Source: a virus
DNA: 43,306 bases
Reading direction: 5' to 3' (one strand)
IMG/VR virus record: IMGVR_UViG_3300034198_002474
Location: 1-43,306 of that record
Part shown: positions 16,801 to 24,449 of the stretch, in pieces
Layout: each line of letters starts with the position of its first letter
Numbering within the stretch: position 1 is the first letter of the stretch
The notes under the pieces: generated by a model
What the model was told of the DNA's origin: nothing
The model's database searches: none
What the model saw: the letters and a program-made list of their open reading frames with translations, nothing else
Program-made: the position numbers and the translations under genes

Positions 16801-17106
16801 GGGTGCTTCAAAGAAAATCTGTATTTTATCGCTACTGCTTTGACCTTGTGTGTTTACTGCTAATGTTAACGTTGTATAACCATCAGTATTATCTAGAGCA
16901 GTGACAAAGTTGCTATCATTAGCACGGGTGTAGTTTGCAGTAGTTCCAGCATAAGTTGAATCAGCAAAGTTATAAAGGATTGCGTTTCTAGTTATATTAG
17001 TTATGATTAAGAATTGGTCTAAATTATACAACCCTGGCATCTTAATCGTGCCTTGGGTAGCGGCCCCTGGGGTAAAAATGTATTGTCGTATCTGACTTTT
17101 GGCCAT
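13891..17106 (-). CDS. Large virion structural protein, baseplate/fibre-associated, beta-repeat rich
   Basis: 1071 aa. The N-terminus (MAKSQIRQYIFTPGAATQG, then LDQFLIITNITRN and a FADSTYAGTT segment) belongs to a conserved structural protein that I recall from T4-like cyanophages. AFERMRVASPKSMIDADFEYGLQPTKWQ (here split as AFERMRVASPKS and FEYGLQPTKWQ, about 115-142) is its strongest conserved stretch. Residues about 165-490 hold at least three copies of a small beta module with the pattern HGF-x2-G-x-(T)-(h)-x-V followed by a V-x-S-V-P or NG strand. WNIDRLDGSNNAFNPSG and WTWYGAGFIDWMLRG (about 620-670) are a second conserved core, and PETVFSFIAGQSGRDVLDLS lies near the C-terminus. Some phage annotations place it in the baseplate wedge; I cannot confirm this. 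It has its own late promoter 28 nt upstream. Confidence 0.75.
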   Translation of the reverse strand: MAKSQIRQYIFTPGAATQGTIKMPGLYNLDQFLIITNITRNAILYNFADSTYAGTTANYTRANDSNFVTALDNTDGYTTLTLAVNTQGQSSSDKIQIFFEAPETTIRPWAMGTDAFERMRVASPKSMIDADFEYGLQPTKWQVIDMLRGYPSIYEVPGTDTLVQSVTTDASTGTGGTGASLITVTTQAAHGFSVGTPITVKGYLNSITGFARAEGTFVINSVPASPTVNGLPSTFTYYAKAKVGVSNGDILSTTYTQLRKGSYYTGASVGSSNPAFTFVNNAGGTLAPTITVTFTNAHGFIPGNTFTVIIASDNGVNNHTLAGGPFFVESVPSATTLTYTGRAPGTISGSITGTFYARPDCFYTHRPFDGGVMLGTGGPTHGAQAIRQSKKYIRYQSGKAVNYNTGALFAPNYDVRVVTATSTGLPSTISITTDDVDHGCQVGATIKLEGVQTSGYNGTYIVNGIVDERTLTVAATSVLGSTTAAIGTPCSLTVTQWNGATVRAGTYDDQNGMFWQYDGQTFAIGRRSSTFQVAGTVTVTTDSNSVVGSNTRFLSQLAAGDRIVIRGMTHVVSQVVSDTQLYVTPDYRGAVNVNNVKMVKTIDYIVPQSQWNIDRLDGSNNAFNPSGYLIDAGKMQMIGMQWTWYGAGFIDWMLRGPEGKYIFVHRLRNNNLNKEAYMRSGNQPVRYEVINESARSVLTSAISASTGSLPIADLTFFPPTGTVYVENELISYAGKSANSGAGNLTGCTRAVTLTQFAAGSTRTFTAGTASTHPINTGVILVGQTATPQISHWGSAFMSDGGFDEDRGYIFNYSALNVSISTKKTTAFAIRLAPSVSNAIIGDLGVRELINRAQLLLQGIEITAGSSTNTNSALVVEGVLNPQNYPTNVNNISWNGLSSATIPTGQPSFAQVALGTSVTFDGVFNLATTTTGAAVGATIIPVASTANIQIGDDVTSTAVTNAFAGNTTVISFTTNTSITISSPLITALSNTNNVTISRNTYAKPGETVFSFIAGQSGRDVLDLSPLKELTNTPLGGRGTFPNGPDVLFINVYITQGTPILSNLVLRWGEAQA

Positions 17107-17134
17107 TTATATCATCTCCAAATATATTAACACT

Positions 17135-17141
17135 TATTTAG
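17135..17141 (-). promoter_or_regulatory. Late promoter motif CTAAATA for the 1071-aa structural gene
   Basis: Minus-strand GGCTAAATAAGTG, 28 nt before the ATG at 17106, followed by a GGAGATG ribosome site. Confidence 0.65.
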
Positions 17142-17164
17142 CCTAGCTTTACGCATTGTTTTTA

Positions 17165-17935
17165 TTAACTCATTCCAAAGAAATTAAAGGCTAAAACAAG
17201 TCCTTCAACGTAACGTTTAGTTGGCGCTTGGGAAACATTAGATCCCCATCTTTCGTCAGGCGTTGTAAGAGTTATGTTTGTAAATTTTCCTGTTTGTGGT
17301 GTTGTGTTACCAACTGTTATATTGTCTAAAGTTCCTGTAGTTATTGGATTTATTGTTACTAATCCAGTACCAGTAGGTGATATGGTAATATTTTGACTAG
17401 CAGTCATTGATACGTTACCATTAAATGCAGTAGTTTGTCCTGATGTTCCAAGGGTTAAACTGCCGCTAGGACTGATAGTAGCTGTACCTGTTGGGCTAAT
17501 AGCCACAGGTCCGGTAGGACTAATAGTAACTGACCCAGTTTGTGTTAGCGTAAGAGCACCAGTCATTGATAATGAACTAAATCTTCCGCTAGCAGGAGTA
17601 GTTAGACCTATATTAACATTATCGATGTTGCCTGTTACTGTAGGATTTATTAAGGTATTTGTTCCGCCGGTAACCTGTAGATTGCCATTAATAGCAACAG
17701 TTCCTGCAACATTTAAACCAGTTAGTGTACCTGAAATAGTGGTAACACTTGAACCCAATGCCGTTTTAGTCAGTAGCGGTTGGCCACCGTAACTAATAAA
17801 AGATCCCTCAGTTAGCTCTACCCTGCTACCTGTTACAGTAACAGTTTGAGTTATTAGATTGCCATCAATGTCTACAATAAAATAAGGACTTATGAATCCT
17901 GATGACGATCTAAATAGTTTGGTTGATGTACTCAT
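17165..17935 (-). CDS. Fibre-like structural protein with repeated SPTGTG/TPQSG cassette
   Basis: 256 aa, unrecognised as a named family. After a roughly 65-residue head (STSTKLFRSSSGFISPYFIV) it is made of short beta repeats: GNIDNVNIGLTTPASGRFSS, then four near-repeats of the form (I)SPTG-x-(V/A)-(T/A)-I, then the cassette ISPTGTGLVTINP, LDNITVGNTTPQTGKFTNI and a closing TKRYVEGLVLAF. The cassette also ends the two genes transcribed before it. Such Thr/Gly-rich strands are typical of trimeric fibre shafts; the KRYV ending resembles fibre-end motifs that mark a trimer boundary. It is last but one in the 20779-to-13891 unit, with an AAGGA ribosome site. Fibre or fibre-adaptor role is inference. 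Confidence 0.65.
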   Translation of the reverse strand: MSTSTKLFRSSSGFISPYFIVDIDGNLITQTVTVTGSRVELTEGSFISYGGQPLLTKTALGSSVTTISGTLTGLNVAGTVAINGNLQVTGGTNTLINPTVTGNIDNVNIGLTTPASGRFSSLSMTGALTLTQTGSVTISPTGPVAISPTGTATISPSGSLTLGTSGQTTAFNGNVSMTASQNITISPTGTGLVTINPITTGTLDNITVGNTTPQTGKFTNITLTTPDERWGSNVSQAPTKRYVEGLVLAFNFFGMS

Positions 17936-17944
17936 CGGGTATCC

Positions 17945-18469
17945 TTAAGATAATGCTACTCCGTAGGCAGCAGATAATCCAATAACATAACCGCGTGTTA
18001 CTGCACTGCTAGGATTTGCTGGTTGTGGAGTTGTTAACAATATATTTGTAAAAGTTCCAGATTGCGGTGTTGTTGCACCTATAGTCATATTATCTATGTA
18101 ACCTGTTACCGCAGGATTAATAACTATTGTACCTGAACCTGTTGGGCTAATAGTAACATTATAGTTTACTGGATTTAGGTTAACGGCACCGGTTGTGGTT
18201 AATGTTGTAAATGTGGCAGCTCTAGGAGTTGTTGCACCAATGCTAATATTATTTAACGTGCCTGGTGTTGATGGGTTTAATGTCAACGAGTTGGTAACAA
18301 TAAGGTCAGGATAGGTAATATTATTACTAATATTAAAGTTTAATGTATTAGTTGCAGTATCAGTTGTTATTGTAACGCCGCCTGTTCCTGCAACATTTAG
18401 CGTGTTGCTGGCAGCGTTTAAGGCAATATTATTTTGCCCTGTAACTGCAATGTATGTATATCCGTTCAT
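17945..18469 (-). CDS. Small fibre-like structural protein sharing the SPTGTG/TPQSG cassette
   Basis: 174 aa. It opens with YTYIAVTGQNNIALNAASN, a short beta head, then a repeat unit LNNISIGATTPRAATFTTL and the full cassette ISPTGSGTIVINP, IDNMTIGATTPQSGTFTNI, ending in TRGYVIGLSAAYGVAL. Its layout is a shortened version of the 256-aa neighbour. The ATG directly follows the TAA of the YHYH gene (TAAATG), with a CGGAGC ribosome site, so the two are translationally coupled. No enzymatic motif is seen. Likely a fibre-shaft or tip component made in fixed ratio with its neighbours. Confidence 0.65.
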   Translation of the reverse strand: MNGYTYIAVTGQNNIALNAASNTLNVAGTGGVTITTDTATNTLNFNISNNITYPDLIVTNSLTLNPSTPGTLNNISIGATTPRAATFTTLTTTGAVNLNPVNYNVTISPTGSGTIVINPAVTGYIDNMTIGATTPQSGTFTNILLTTPQPANPSSAVTRGYVIGLSAAYGVALS

Positions 18470-20779
18470 TTATATTGCTCCGTAAAGTAGTCTAGCCTGG
18501 ATTGCACCAATAGGAATAACTTCGTTTTGAAGACCTAGTGTTTGAGTTATCTGTACAGTTGTAAAAGTTCCAGATTGAGGTGTTCCGCTACCAAAAACTG
18601 TTCTATTAATTGATCCAGTTGTAGCTGGATTGACTGTAACAGTACCTGTGCCGGTCGGTGCAATACTTACTGTACTATTACTTGGATTTAAAAACAATTG
18701 TGCCGTAACTGCCAGTGTTGTAAACTGACCAGACGACGGTGTTGTCCCGCCAATGGATACATTATTAATAGTTGATGTTGCTGGTAATGTTGTTGTCAAA
18801 GAGTTAGTGACTGTTAGGCCAGCTAATGCGTTTAATGTAAACTTTAACGTATTTGTACCGGGCGTTCCGTTAATGTTGATGCCGCCACCGTAGGTAGTAG
18901 TAGTTGGATCACCGTACCAAGACGACCCAATAACATAAGGATAAACAGGATTTCCTAACTCATTTATAGTACAAAAATATGCGTAAGTTCCATCAGGGTA
19001 ATCAGGGGTTACACAATAACGACCATTGTGTACATCAAGATCAGCACTGTCAGTAAAAGAAAAATCTTCTACAAATGTACCCAATGGATATGTTGAGTCG
19101 ATAGGTGGCGTTAGTGGCGCTACTGAAAATGCAAGACTTGAACTGCCCATTTGATTTAATGTGTCTGCTATTACAGGATTAAATGTGCCGTATACTCTAA
19201 ACACTGTAGGACTTTGAATATTAGTACTACTAAGAACGAACAGAGCAGTTGTTATACCATCTGCTAGGGTAATCGTTATTACAGTACCTACATTTAAACC
19301 AGTTAATAATGACTTTAGTGTAGTAGTGGCATCAGAAATATCAAAATATGTAGATACCGGTGTACCGTATAAATCTATTTTGCTGTAGCTACTTAATGCA
19401 TATGAAAATGTGTAAGGTATAGGTGTTACTGGGGTTCTACTAACATTTAAAGTGAACCCTGTTATCATTCTTCGAACTCCGCTAGTCTTGTTTGTAGCGG
19501 TACTATATCCATATGGTCCGTAAATAGGATAACCATCTAGTGCCCAACCAAGTATTTTACTATGGCCGTCGGAGTGTGTTAAACTTCCGTCTAGGTAAGG
19601 TATTTCATTAACTTCAGCAGTTCCTGTTGATGTAGTTGATCCAATAGCGGCACCACTTCCAGTTAACCATGAATTGGCAAAGTTAAAATCTCTATAGTGA
19701 TATGCACCACTTGATACTGCATAGCCGCCTGCACTGTCACCACCAAAACTATAACCAAGTTCAGAACCAGATTCATATGCGGCATTATAATGCCAATATG
19801 GCAAGTAGGCATTCACGCCTGACGGTGCAGAAGTTTGCGCACTGGGGTTATAAACAGCTACACCGTTTAGCCAATAGCCAATAGCTCCGCTAGCGGTTGG
19901 GGTAAAAGTAACTGCTGGAGAGTTTGTACCACCTCTTAGACTAAAAGTTACAGAATAGTTTTGTGCAGTAGGAGTAGTAGTTGCTGACGGATTGCCATAC
20001 GAATGATACGGTAAGCCTGTGGTCTGTAGTTGTATTACACCATTGGCAATATTCCAAGTAACACTATTAGCAACTCGACCGCTGCCAAGTTCGCTTGTGG
20101 CCGCGCTAGAGTTTAACTGTGTACTTGAAACAACATTTGTTGTTATTGATAATAACCCGTCTGTATTTTTAAAGTTAAGAGCAGTTAACAAGAATGCCGA
20201 GTTTAAAGTTGCCTGAGTTGGTACTGTTACTGATTTTAAATAACTAAAAACTATTTGGCCGTCTTCATTGACTTCTAATGCACCGTTGGGCAGATTACTT
20301 GAAAGCCAGTTACGAGTAATGCCTGGCTCACCACCTGCGGAACTAGATTCTCCCACTGTTGTAGGTACAGGTATTCTGCCAATCCTTTCAGAATATGTTG
20401 GTTTGAATATTAACTTTAAGTCACTTAGCGGAGTAACTCGATCTTCTTCATAGTATGGGTTGGCAATAAGAGTAACACGTGACGCACTAACTGAAGCACT
20501 AAACTGTACCAAGTCTTTGCCAAGATTGGTCCTACTATAGACCATAACCGACGCTTGATCAACCCTTGCTGTTAATAACAGATTAATATGTTCAACATCA
20601 CTATTTCCGTGCTCAATAGTTATTTCGTAGTTAGCACTGGTAAAGTCACCTAAGAACCAACTGTCAACTACCGTATTGGAATAGACAGGGATAGCCTCTC
20701 CTCTGTAGGAAAATGCCCCTCGATTCTTAAGTTTAAGAGTGTTGCTTAAACCTTTTGTGAAAAAGTCTAGAAAATTCAT
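18470..20779 (-). CDS. YHYH-domain virion structural protein
   Basis: 769 aa. Residues 1-150 (FFTKGLSNTLKLKNRGAFSY onward) form a conserved phage structural N-terminus with PYYEEDRVTPLSDLKLIFKP. A YHYH domain (Pfam YHYH family) is readable: AYHYRDFNFANSW (about 360), SDGHSKILGWALDGYPIYGP (about 405-424) and, after a roughly 160-residue insertion, DVHNGRYCVTPDYPDGTYAY (about 585-604). The domain is found in secreted proteins and in T4-like marine phages; its biochemical role is not established. The last 110 residues carry two copies of the TPSSGQFTTL / TPQSGTFTTV cassette shared with the next two genes. First gene of its unit, with a late motif 20 nt upstream. Confidence 0.78.
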   Translation of the reverse strand: MNFLDFFTKGLSNTLKLKNRGAFSYRGEAIPVYSNTVVDSWFLGDFTSANYEITIEHGNSDVEHINLLLTARVDQASVMVYSRTNLGKDLVQFSASVSASRVTLIANPYYEEDRVTPLSDLKLIFKPTYSERIGRIPVPTTVGESSSAGGEPGITRNWLSSNLPNGALEVNEDGQIVFSYLKSVTVPTQATLNSAFLLTALNFKNTDGLLSITTNVVSSTQLNSSAATSELGSGRVANSVTWNIANGVIQLQTTGLPYHSYGNPSATTTPTAQNYSVTFSLRGGTNSPAVTFTPTASGAIGYWLNGVAVYNPSAQTSAPSGVNAYLPYWHYNAAYESGSELGYSFGGDSAGGYAVSSGAYHYRDFNFANSWLTGSGAAIGSTTSTGTAEVNEIPYLDGSLTHSDGHSKILGWALDGYPIYGPYGYSTATNKTSGVRRMITGFTLNVSRTPVTPIPYTFSYALSSYSKIDLYGTPVSTYFDISDATTTLKSLLTGLNVGTVITITLADGITTALFVLSSTNIQSPTVFRVYGTFNPVIADTLNQMGSSSLAFSVAPLTPPIDSTYPLGTFVEDFSFTDSADLDVHNGRYCVTPDYPDGTYAYFCTINELGNPVYPYVIGSSWYGDPTTTTYGGGININGTPGTNTLKFTLNALAGLTVTNSLTTTLPATSTINNVSIGGTTPSSGQFTTLAVTAQLFLNPSNSTVSIAPTGTGTVTVNPATTGSINRTVFGSGTPQSGTFTTVQITQTLGLQNEVIPIGAIQARLLYGAI

Positions 20780-20799
20780 GTGATCTCGCCAATACTATG

Positions 20800-20806
20800 T
20801 ATTTAT
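20800..20806 (-). promoter_or_regulatory. Late promoter motif ATAAATA for the YHYH unit
   Basis: Minus-strand GAATAAATACATAG, 20 nt before the ATG at 20779; starts the four-gene fibre unit running to the terminator at 13862-13887. Confidence 0.6.
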
Positions 20807-20821
20807 TCATAGTCAATATAT

Positions 20822-20850
20822 TTGCATTTGCCCTTAAACTATGCTAAATT
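20822..20850 (+). promoter_or_regulatory. Possible extended -10 promoter for the HAD gene
   Basis: TTGCAT (20822-20827), 17-nt spacer, TAAATT (20845-20850) preceded by TG (20842-20843). The expected start near 20857 gives a short leader with AGGA before the ATG at 20874, which also argues against the upstream ATG at 20841. Confidence 0.4.
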
Positions 20851-20873
20851 ATAAAGCAAAAATAGGAAATAGC

Positions 20874-21512
20874 ATGAGTTTAAGAAAACTTTTAGAAGAA
20901 GACGGATTAAGTATTGAGCAGTTAAAAATGCAATCCTTGGCAGCACGGCCAAATATGTATGTAAAACCAGTTATTGGCATTACAAGGGACGGTGTTATTA
21001 ACTTTGCCAGAGCTGATCATGTTAAATCTCCTAGTGAACTTGAACCAGTACCCGGCGCTCTTGAAGCAGTTGCGCTGATGCGTAGTAAGGGCTACAGAAT
21101 AATACTGTTTTCCAACCAATACGGCATCGGCGAACGTAAACTAACTCAAGTAGATGTAGATGTAGTAAATCAACACTTGCTTAAACTATTAGGCGATGCA
21201 GGATGTCCTAGTATTGATGCCATGTACTATTCTACAACAAAACTTAAAGATGATATCTATGCATTGCCTAACATTGGCATGTTTCAACGTGCTGAAAAAG
21301 AAACTGGTGTTAGATTTAAAGATGGTTGGTTTGTTGGGGATAAAATTTCTGATATTAAAGGTGCTCAAAATATCAAAGCTAAACCTGTACTAATAATGAC
21401 AGGTGAAGGTGAAGAAACTGCTAAAAAGTTAGAAAGTTTTGCTAATCGAGATCTTAGAACAAAGGTAAAAGTTTTCCAAACATTACTAGAGTTTGCGGAA
21501 AGTTTAGAATAA
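20874..21512 (+). CDS. HAD-superfamily protein (GmhB/HisB-N-like), catalytically degenerate
   Basis: 212 aa from the ATG at 20874, chosen because AGGA lies 6 nt upstream; an ATG at 20841 would add 11 residues but has no ribosome site. The fold matches HAD-IIIA phosphatases such as GmhB (heptose-bisphosphate phosphatase). Motif II, IILFSNQYGIG (S80), and motif IV, FVGDKISD (D156, D160), are intact. Motif I should read DRDGVIN but reads TRDGVIN: the nucleophilic Asp is Thr37 while D39 remains. The usual CRKP Lys motif is also missing; the aligned stretch reads ALPNIGMF and the zinc cysteines are absent. It is therefore probably not a normal phosphatase: a binding protein or a re-purposed enzyme. 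The only plus-strand gene here, facing the carbamoyltransferase across a shared terminator. Confidence 0.82.
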   Translation: MSLRKLLEEDGLSIEQLKMQSLAARPNMYVKPVIGITRDGVINFARADHVKSPSELEPVPGALEAVALMRSKGYRIILFSNQYGIGERKLTQVDVDVVNQHLLKLLGDAGCPSIDAMYYSTTKLKDDIYALPNIGMFQRAEKETGVRFKDGWFVGDKISDIKGAQNIKAKPVLIMTGEGEETAKKLESFANRDLRTKVKVFQTLLEFAESLE

Positions 21513-21513
21513 T

Positions 21514-21540
21514 AAAAAAGCACCCTAGGGTGCTTTTTTT
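21514..21540. terminator. Bidirectional terminator between HAD and carbamoyltransferase genes
   Basis: Stem AAAAAAGCACC / GGTGCTTTTTT with CTAG loop, placed between the convergent stop codons. Its last base touches the carbamoyltransferase stop. Confidence 0.9.
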
Positions 21541-23330
21541 TAGTTTGCTACTTTGATCATTTTACCGTATTCTGGCAAGAACAAGTATTCAATCTCGCTT
21601 CTAGACAAAGTGCTAACAGCATCATCAAGTGTTTCAACTAGTGGATCTCCGCCTAGATTAAAACTGGTATTGAACACAATAGGGCATCCTGTTTTGCTGT
21701 GGAATGTTTTAATCAAATCATAATAGTGCTTATTTTGTGATTCATTAACAGTTTGAATACGACAAGTACCATCTACGTGAATAATACTAGGTATCTTTTC
21801 AGCAACACCTGGTTGACAGTTAACGGCATACATCATGGTAGGACTAGATTGCATACCACGCAAATCAAACCATTCGTGTACATGTTCTTCTAAAATACTG
21901 CCGGCAAATGGACGGAAGTATTCACGATGTTTGACACCGTTAACAAAGTCTTTACCATCTTCAAATCGTGGATCAAATAAGAATGATCTATTGCCTAGCG
22001 CACGTGGGCCGTTTTCACTACGACCTTGGAAGATAGCCACAATGTTTTTGTTAACTAGTAAATCTACAACCATTTCATTTGTAGCGTCTTCAATGGTTGC
22101 ACCGTATTGGTCAGCAGTTGCCTGTAACTGCTCGTTAGAATAGCAGTATGCTGGGCCTAGATACAGGGTTTCTGCTTGTAGTTTAATCGTTGAATCTTGT
22201 ACCAATGAACGATAGAACATCATTGCGGCACCCATTGCTGTGCCTGCATCGTTGCTTACTGGTTCAACATAAATCTCAATGCCTTCATCTTTTAATGCAT
22301 CGAGATAGTGATAGTTAGCAACACAGTTTAATCCATATCCGCCACTGATAACAACTTTATTATGTCCAGTGTCAGCCACTGCCTTTTTAATCAAACGCAC
22401 TACTTGTTCTTGCGTTTGTGTTTGGCAAGCATAGGCTAAGTCTCTACGATTTTGTAGTTTAGTCAAATCAGAACTTGATGCATCAGCTAAATCTTGATAT
22501 GCATGTTCGTTAACAATAGCACCGTTAGGGTATGTTGGAATAATCAAATGCCTATTTGATCCAGGATACATGCCTGAACTTTCAAACAACTCGGGTATGT
22601 TGGCATTTGGTTCGCCGTATGGGAATAGTCCCATGGTTTTACCTGCTTCGATAGGACTAAAGCCGCAATACTGTGTAACAGCTTCATATACTTTGGTAAT
22701 GCCAGCACGTTCGTCAATAAGAACTTCGTGTGTTCCTTGTTCCCCATAGAAACTACTATCAAACTCTTTCATGTAAACTGTAGGGCTTGGTCCACGTAAT
22801 CCAATGTGTTTGAATACTGTATTAAATGTAGCGGGATAAGCACAGTCGTATATTGACTCTACTTCCCAACCAATAACTGTTTCATTTGCAATGTTTAAGG
22901 GAATAAAAGTGCCAGCACCGTCAACAATAAGAGCCGCTGCCTTGTCAAAACCTGAGCGATAAAACGCACAAGCCGCATGCAACTTATGGTGGATATAGCT
23001 TAGGTCAATAACTTGCGGGTGCTGATAAGGATTTTCTGCTCTGCTGATAAGTCCTAGTTTCCTTGCAAGGCCAGTATAAACATCGTCACCTGTGTAGTCA
23101 ACTTTTCCAGCAGTTTCTTTAAGATTTTGTGTGTGTGCTATTACTAGATAGTCAATACGATCTGTATATTCTAAAATCTTGATCATTGCCGCATAAGGGC
23201 CGCCGTCATATTTTTGTCTAGATAATCTTTCTTCTTCAATACTAAAGACAATCTCGCCGTCCTTTAGTAAACACACACCAGAGTTATGACCGCGGGCAAT
23301 GGCCGCAATCCATACAGGTTTATTTTGCAT
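21540..23330 (-). CDS. O-carbamoyltransferase, NodU/CmcH/TobZ family
   Basis: 596 aa, full length for the family (TobZ about 570). These enzymes use ATP and carbamoyl phosphate to make carbamoyl-adenylate, then carbamoylate a hydroxyl on a sugar, antibiotic or other acceptor. The Kae1-like domain shows GHNSGVCLLKDG (14-25), the metal-binding HHKLH (H114, H118), DGAG (137-140), GGYGLNCVANYHYL and PVSNDAGTAMGAAM. The C-terminal domain shows GRSENGPRALGNRSFLFDPR, REYFRPFAGSIL and CPIVFNTSFNLGGDPLVET. All expected motifs look intact. Its ATG lies 11 nt inside the GT9-like gene, so the two are coupled. Phage members are known in marine T4-likes; some metavirome members carbamoylate 5-hydroxymethylcytosine in DNA, so acceptor could be DNA, nucleotide or glycan. 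Confidence 0.93.
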   Translation of the reverse strand: MQNKPVWIAAIARGHNSGVCLLKDGEIVFSIEEERLSRQKYDGGPYAAMIKILEYTDRIDYLVIAHTQNLKETAGKVDYTGDDVYTGLARKLGLISRAENPYQHPQVIDLSYIHHKLHAACAFYRSGFDKAAALIVDGAGTFIPLNIANETVIGWEVESIYDCAYPATFNTVFKHIGLRGPSPTVYMKEFDSSFYGEQGTHEVLIDERAGITKVYEAVTQYCGFSPIEAGKTMGLFPYGEPNANIPELFESSGMYPGSNRHLIIPTYPNGAIVNEHAYQDLADASSSDLTKLQNRRDLAYACQTQTQEQVVRLIKKAVADTGHNKVVISGGYGLNCVANYHYLDALKDEGIEIYVEPVSNDAGTAMGAAMMFYRSLVQDSTIKLQAETLYLGPAYCYSNEQLQATADQYGATIEDATNEMVVDLLVNKNIVAIFQGRSENGPRALGNRSFLFDPRFEDGKDFVNGVKHREYFRPFAGSILEEHVHEWFDLRGMQSSPTMMYAVNCQPGVAEKIPSIIHVDGTCRIQTVNESQNKHYYDLIKTFHSKTGCPIVFNTSFNLGGDPLVETLDDAVSTLSRSEIEYLFLPEYGKMIKVAN

Positions 23331-24414
23331 ACGCTATTTTTCCTTTATTTGCAATATTCATAACAGCACCAGGAGGTTGACTCATTGGTATTTGAACAGG
23401 AGGTTGGTGTTGCTCTGGCGGCACACCGCAACCTTGCATGGTATTTCCTGTTATTTTAGGTGCTAATATTTCCATTGGTTTAGTATAAAACTTTTGCATC
23501 AGTTTGTCAACCGATTGTACAACCACATCTTCAATTTTTTCGTTCATTATCATAATACCGTCGTTATTTCGATCAGTATGTTCATCGGGTGTAATACGTA
23601 TTGGGCTGTATTTTCTTACACCTTCACCCATGTCTAGTACATCAAACTTTTCATAATCAGGATATGAAATGTTTTCTGGGTAAGTAGATCCTGTGACCAC
23701 GGTAGCTGTTTTGTCCATAGCATAGGCAATATGTTGTCCCGCACTATCACAACCAATAAAGTGGTCGCTAGCGGCAATAATACCAGCCCATTGACGAAGA
23801 TTAACACCTGAAGGTTCTGCTACTGGGTCAGGACATCCTTCAGCTTGAAAGTTGATTTGTATTTCTGACATTAAAATAACTGCATAATCTTTTTGTAGTT
23901 TTTTAATAATGTTGACTAGATTTTTGTATTCAAAACTTCTTCCAGATGGATCATAGATGGCACTTTCGTTGGCCTGCATGCCTCGACCAAAAGGTTGAAA
24001 TACTATAATTTTTTCTTTACCTGTTCTTTCGCGTACATCTTTTACAGTTAGTTGTCCTTGGACAATTTCTTCAGTTGATAATCGTAATGTAGGTTTTGGT
24101 AGTTCACGAATACCTTGTCCATTGATCTCAATGTCAAATCCTTGGGCTAAGTTACATTTTTGATTATAGTATTCCCAAACCCTGTAGGGCTCTGGACTTT
24201 TGATGTCCATATTGAATAACTTATCTTGGAATAGATTTTTATGCCAAACATCGTATGCACGTTCGTGCAAAATAGGATGGCCTTTATACAGTTCCATACC
24301 GCCTTCACACACTATGATAAAATCTTTGTTTTGTTCGGCGTATTTTTCCAATGCAGGGATTGAGCACAATACTCGTCCGGCGCCACCGTTAATAAAAAAT
24401 GCAACTGGTCTCAT
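23320..24414 (-). CDS. GT9-like glycosyltransferase (heptosyltransferase-type)
   Basis: 364 aa, similar to LPS heptosyltransferases (about 350 aa), GT-B enzymes that transfer heptose or another sugar from a nucleotide donor. The N-terminal loop GGAGRVL (10-16) matches the GT9 glycine motif. The C-terminal donor site shows IIAASDHFIGCDSAGQHIAY (about 212-231) with D223-S-A-G-Q-H228, then VVTGSTYPENISYP, matching GT9's D-(S/T)-x-x-x-H and G-x-T-x-P pattern. IIVFQPFGRG (136-145) marks the domain junction. Residues about 320-364 are a Pro/Gln-rich tail. First gene of a two-gene unit after a terminator, with an exact TATAAATA late promoter 35 nt upstream and AAAGGA ribosome site. Late timing suggests virion or surface modification rather than early host takeover. 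Confidence 0.75.
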   Translation of the reverse strand: MRPVAFFINGGAGRVLCSIPALEKYAEQNKDFIIVCEGGMELYKGHPILHERAYDVWHKNLFQDKLFNMDIKSPEPYRVWEYYNQKCNLAQGFDIEINGQGIRELPKPTLRLSTEEIVQGQLTVKDVRERTGKEKIIVFQPFGRGMQANESAIYDPSGRSFEYKNLVNIIKKLQKDYAVILMSEIQINFQAEGCPDPVAEPSGVNLRQWAGIIAASDHFIGCDSAGQHIAYAMDKTATVVTGSTYPENISYPDYEKFDVLDMGEGVRKYSPIRITPDEHTDRNNDGIMIMNEKIEDVVVQSVDKLMQKFYTKPMEILAPKITGNTMQGCGVPPEQHQPPVQIPMSQPPGAVMNIANKGKIAYAK

Positions 24415-24449
24415 AATATCCTTTATATAGTCAGTTAATGACTGTGAGA

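Noticed and set aside
20841-20873. ATG at 20841 as HAD gene start
   Set aside because: It lies within a likely -10 region and has no ribosome site; the ATG at 20874 has AGGA at good spacing.
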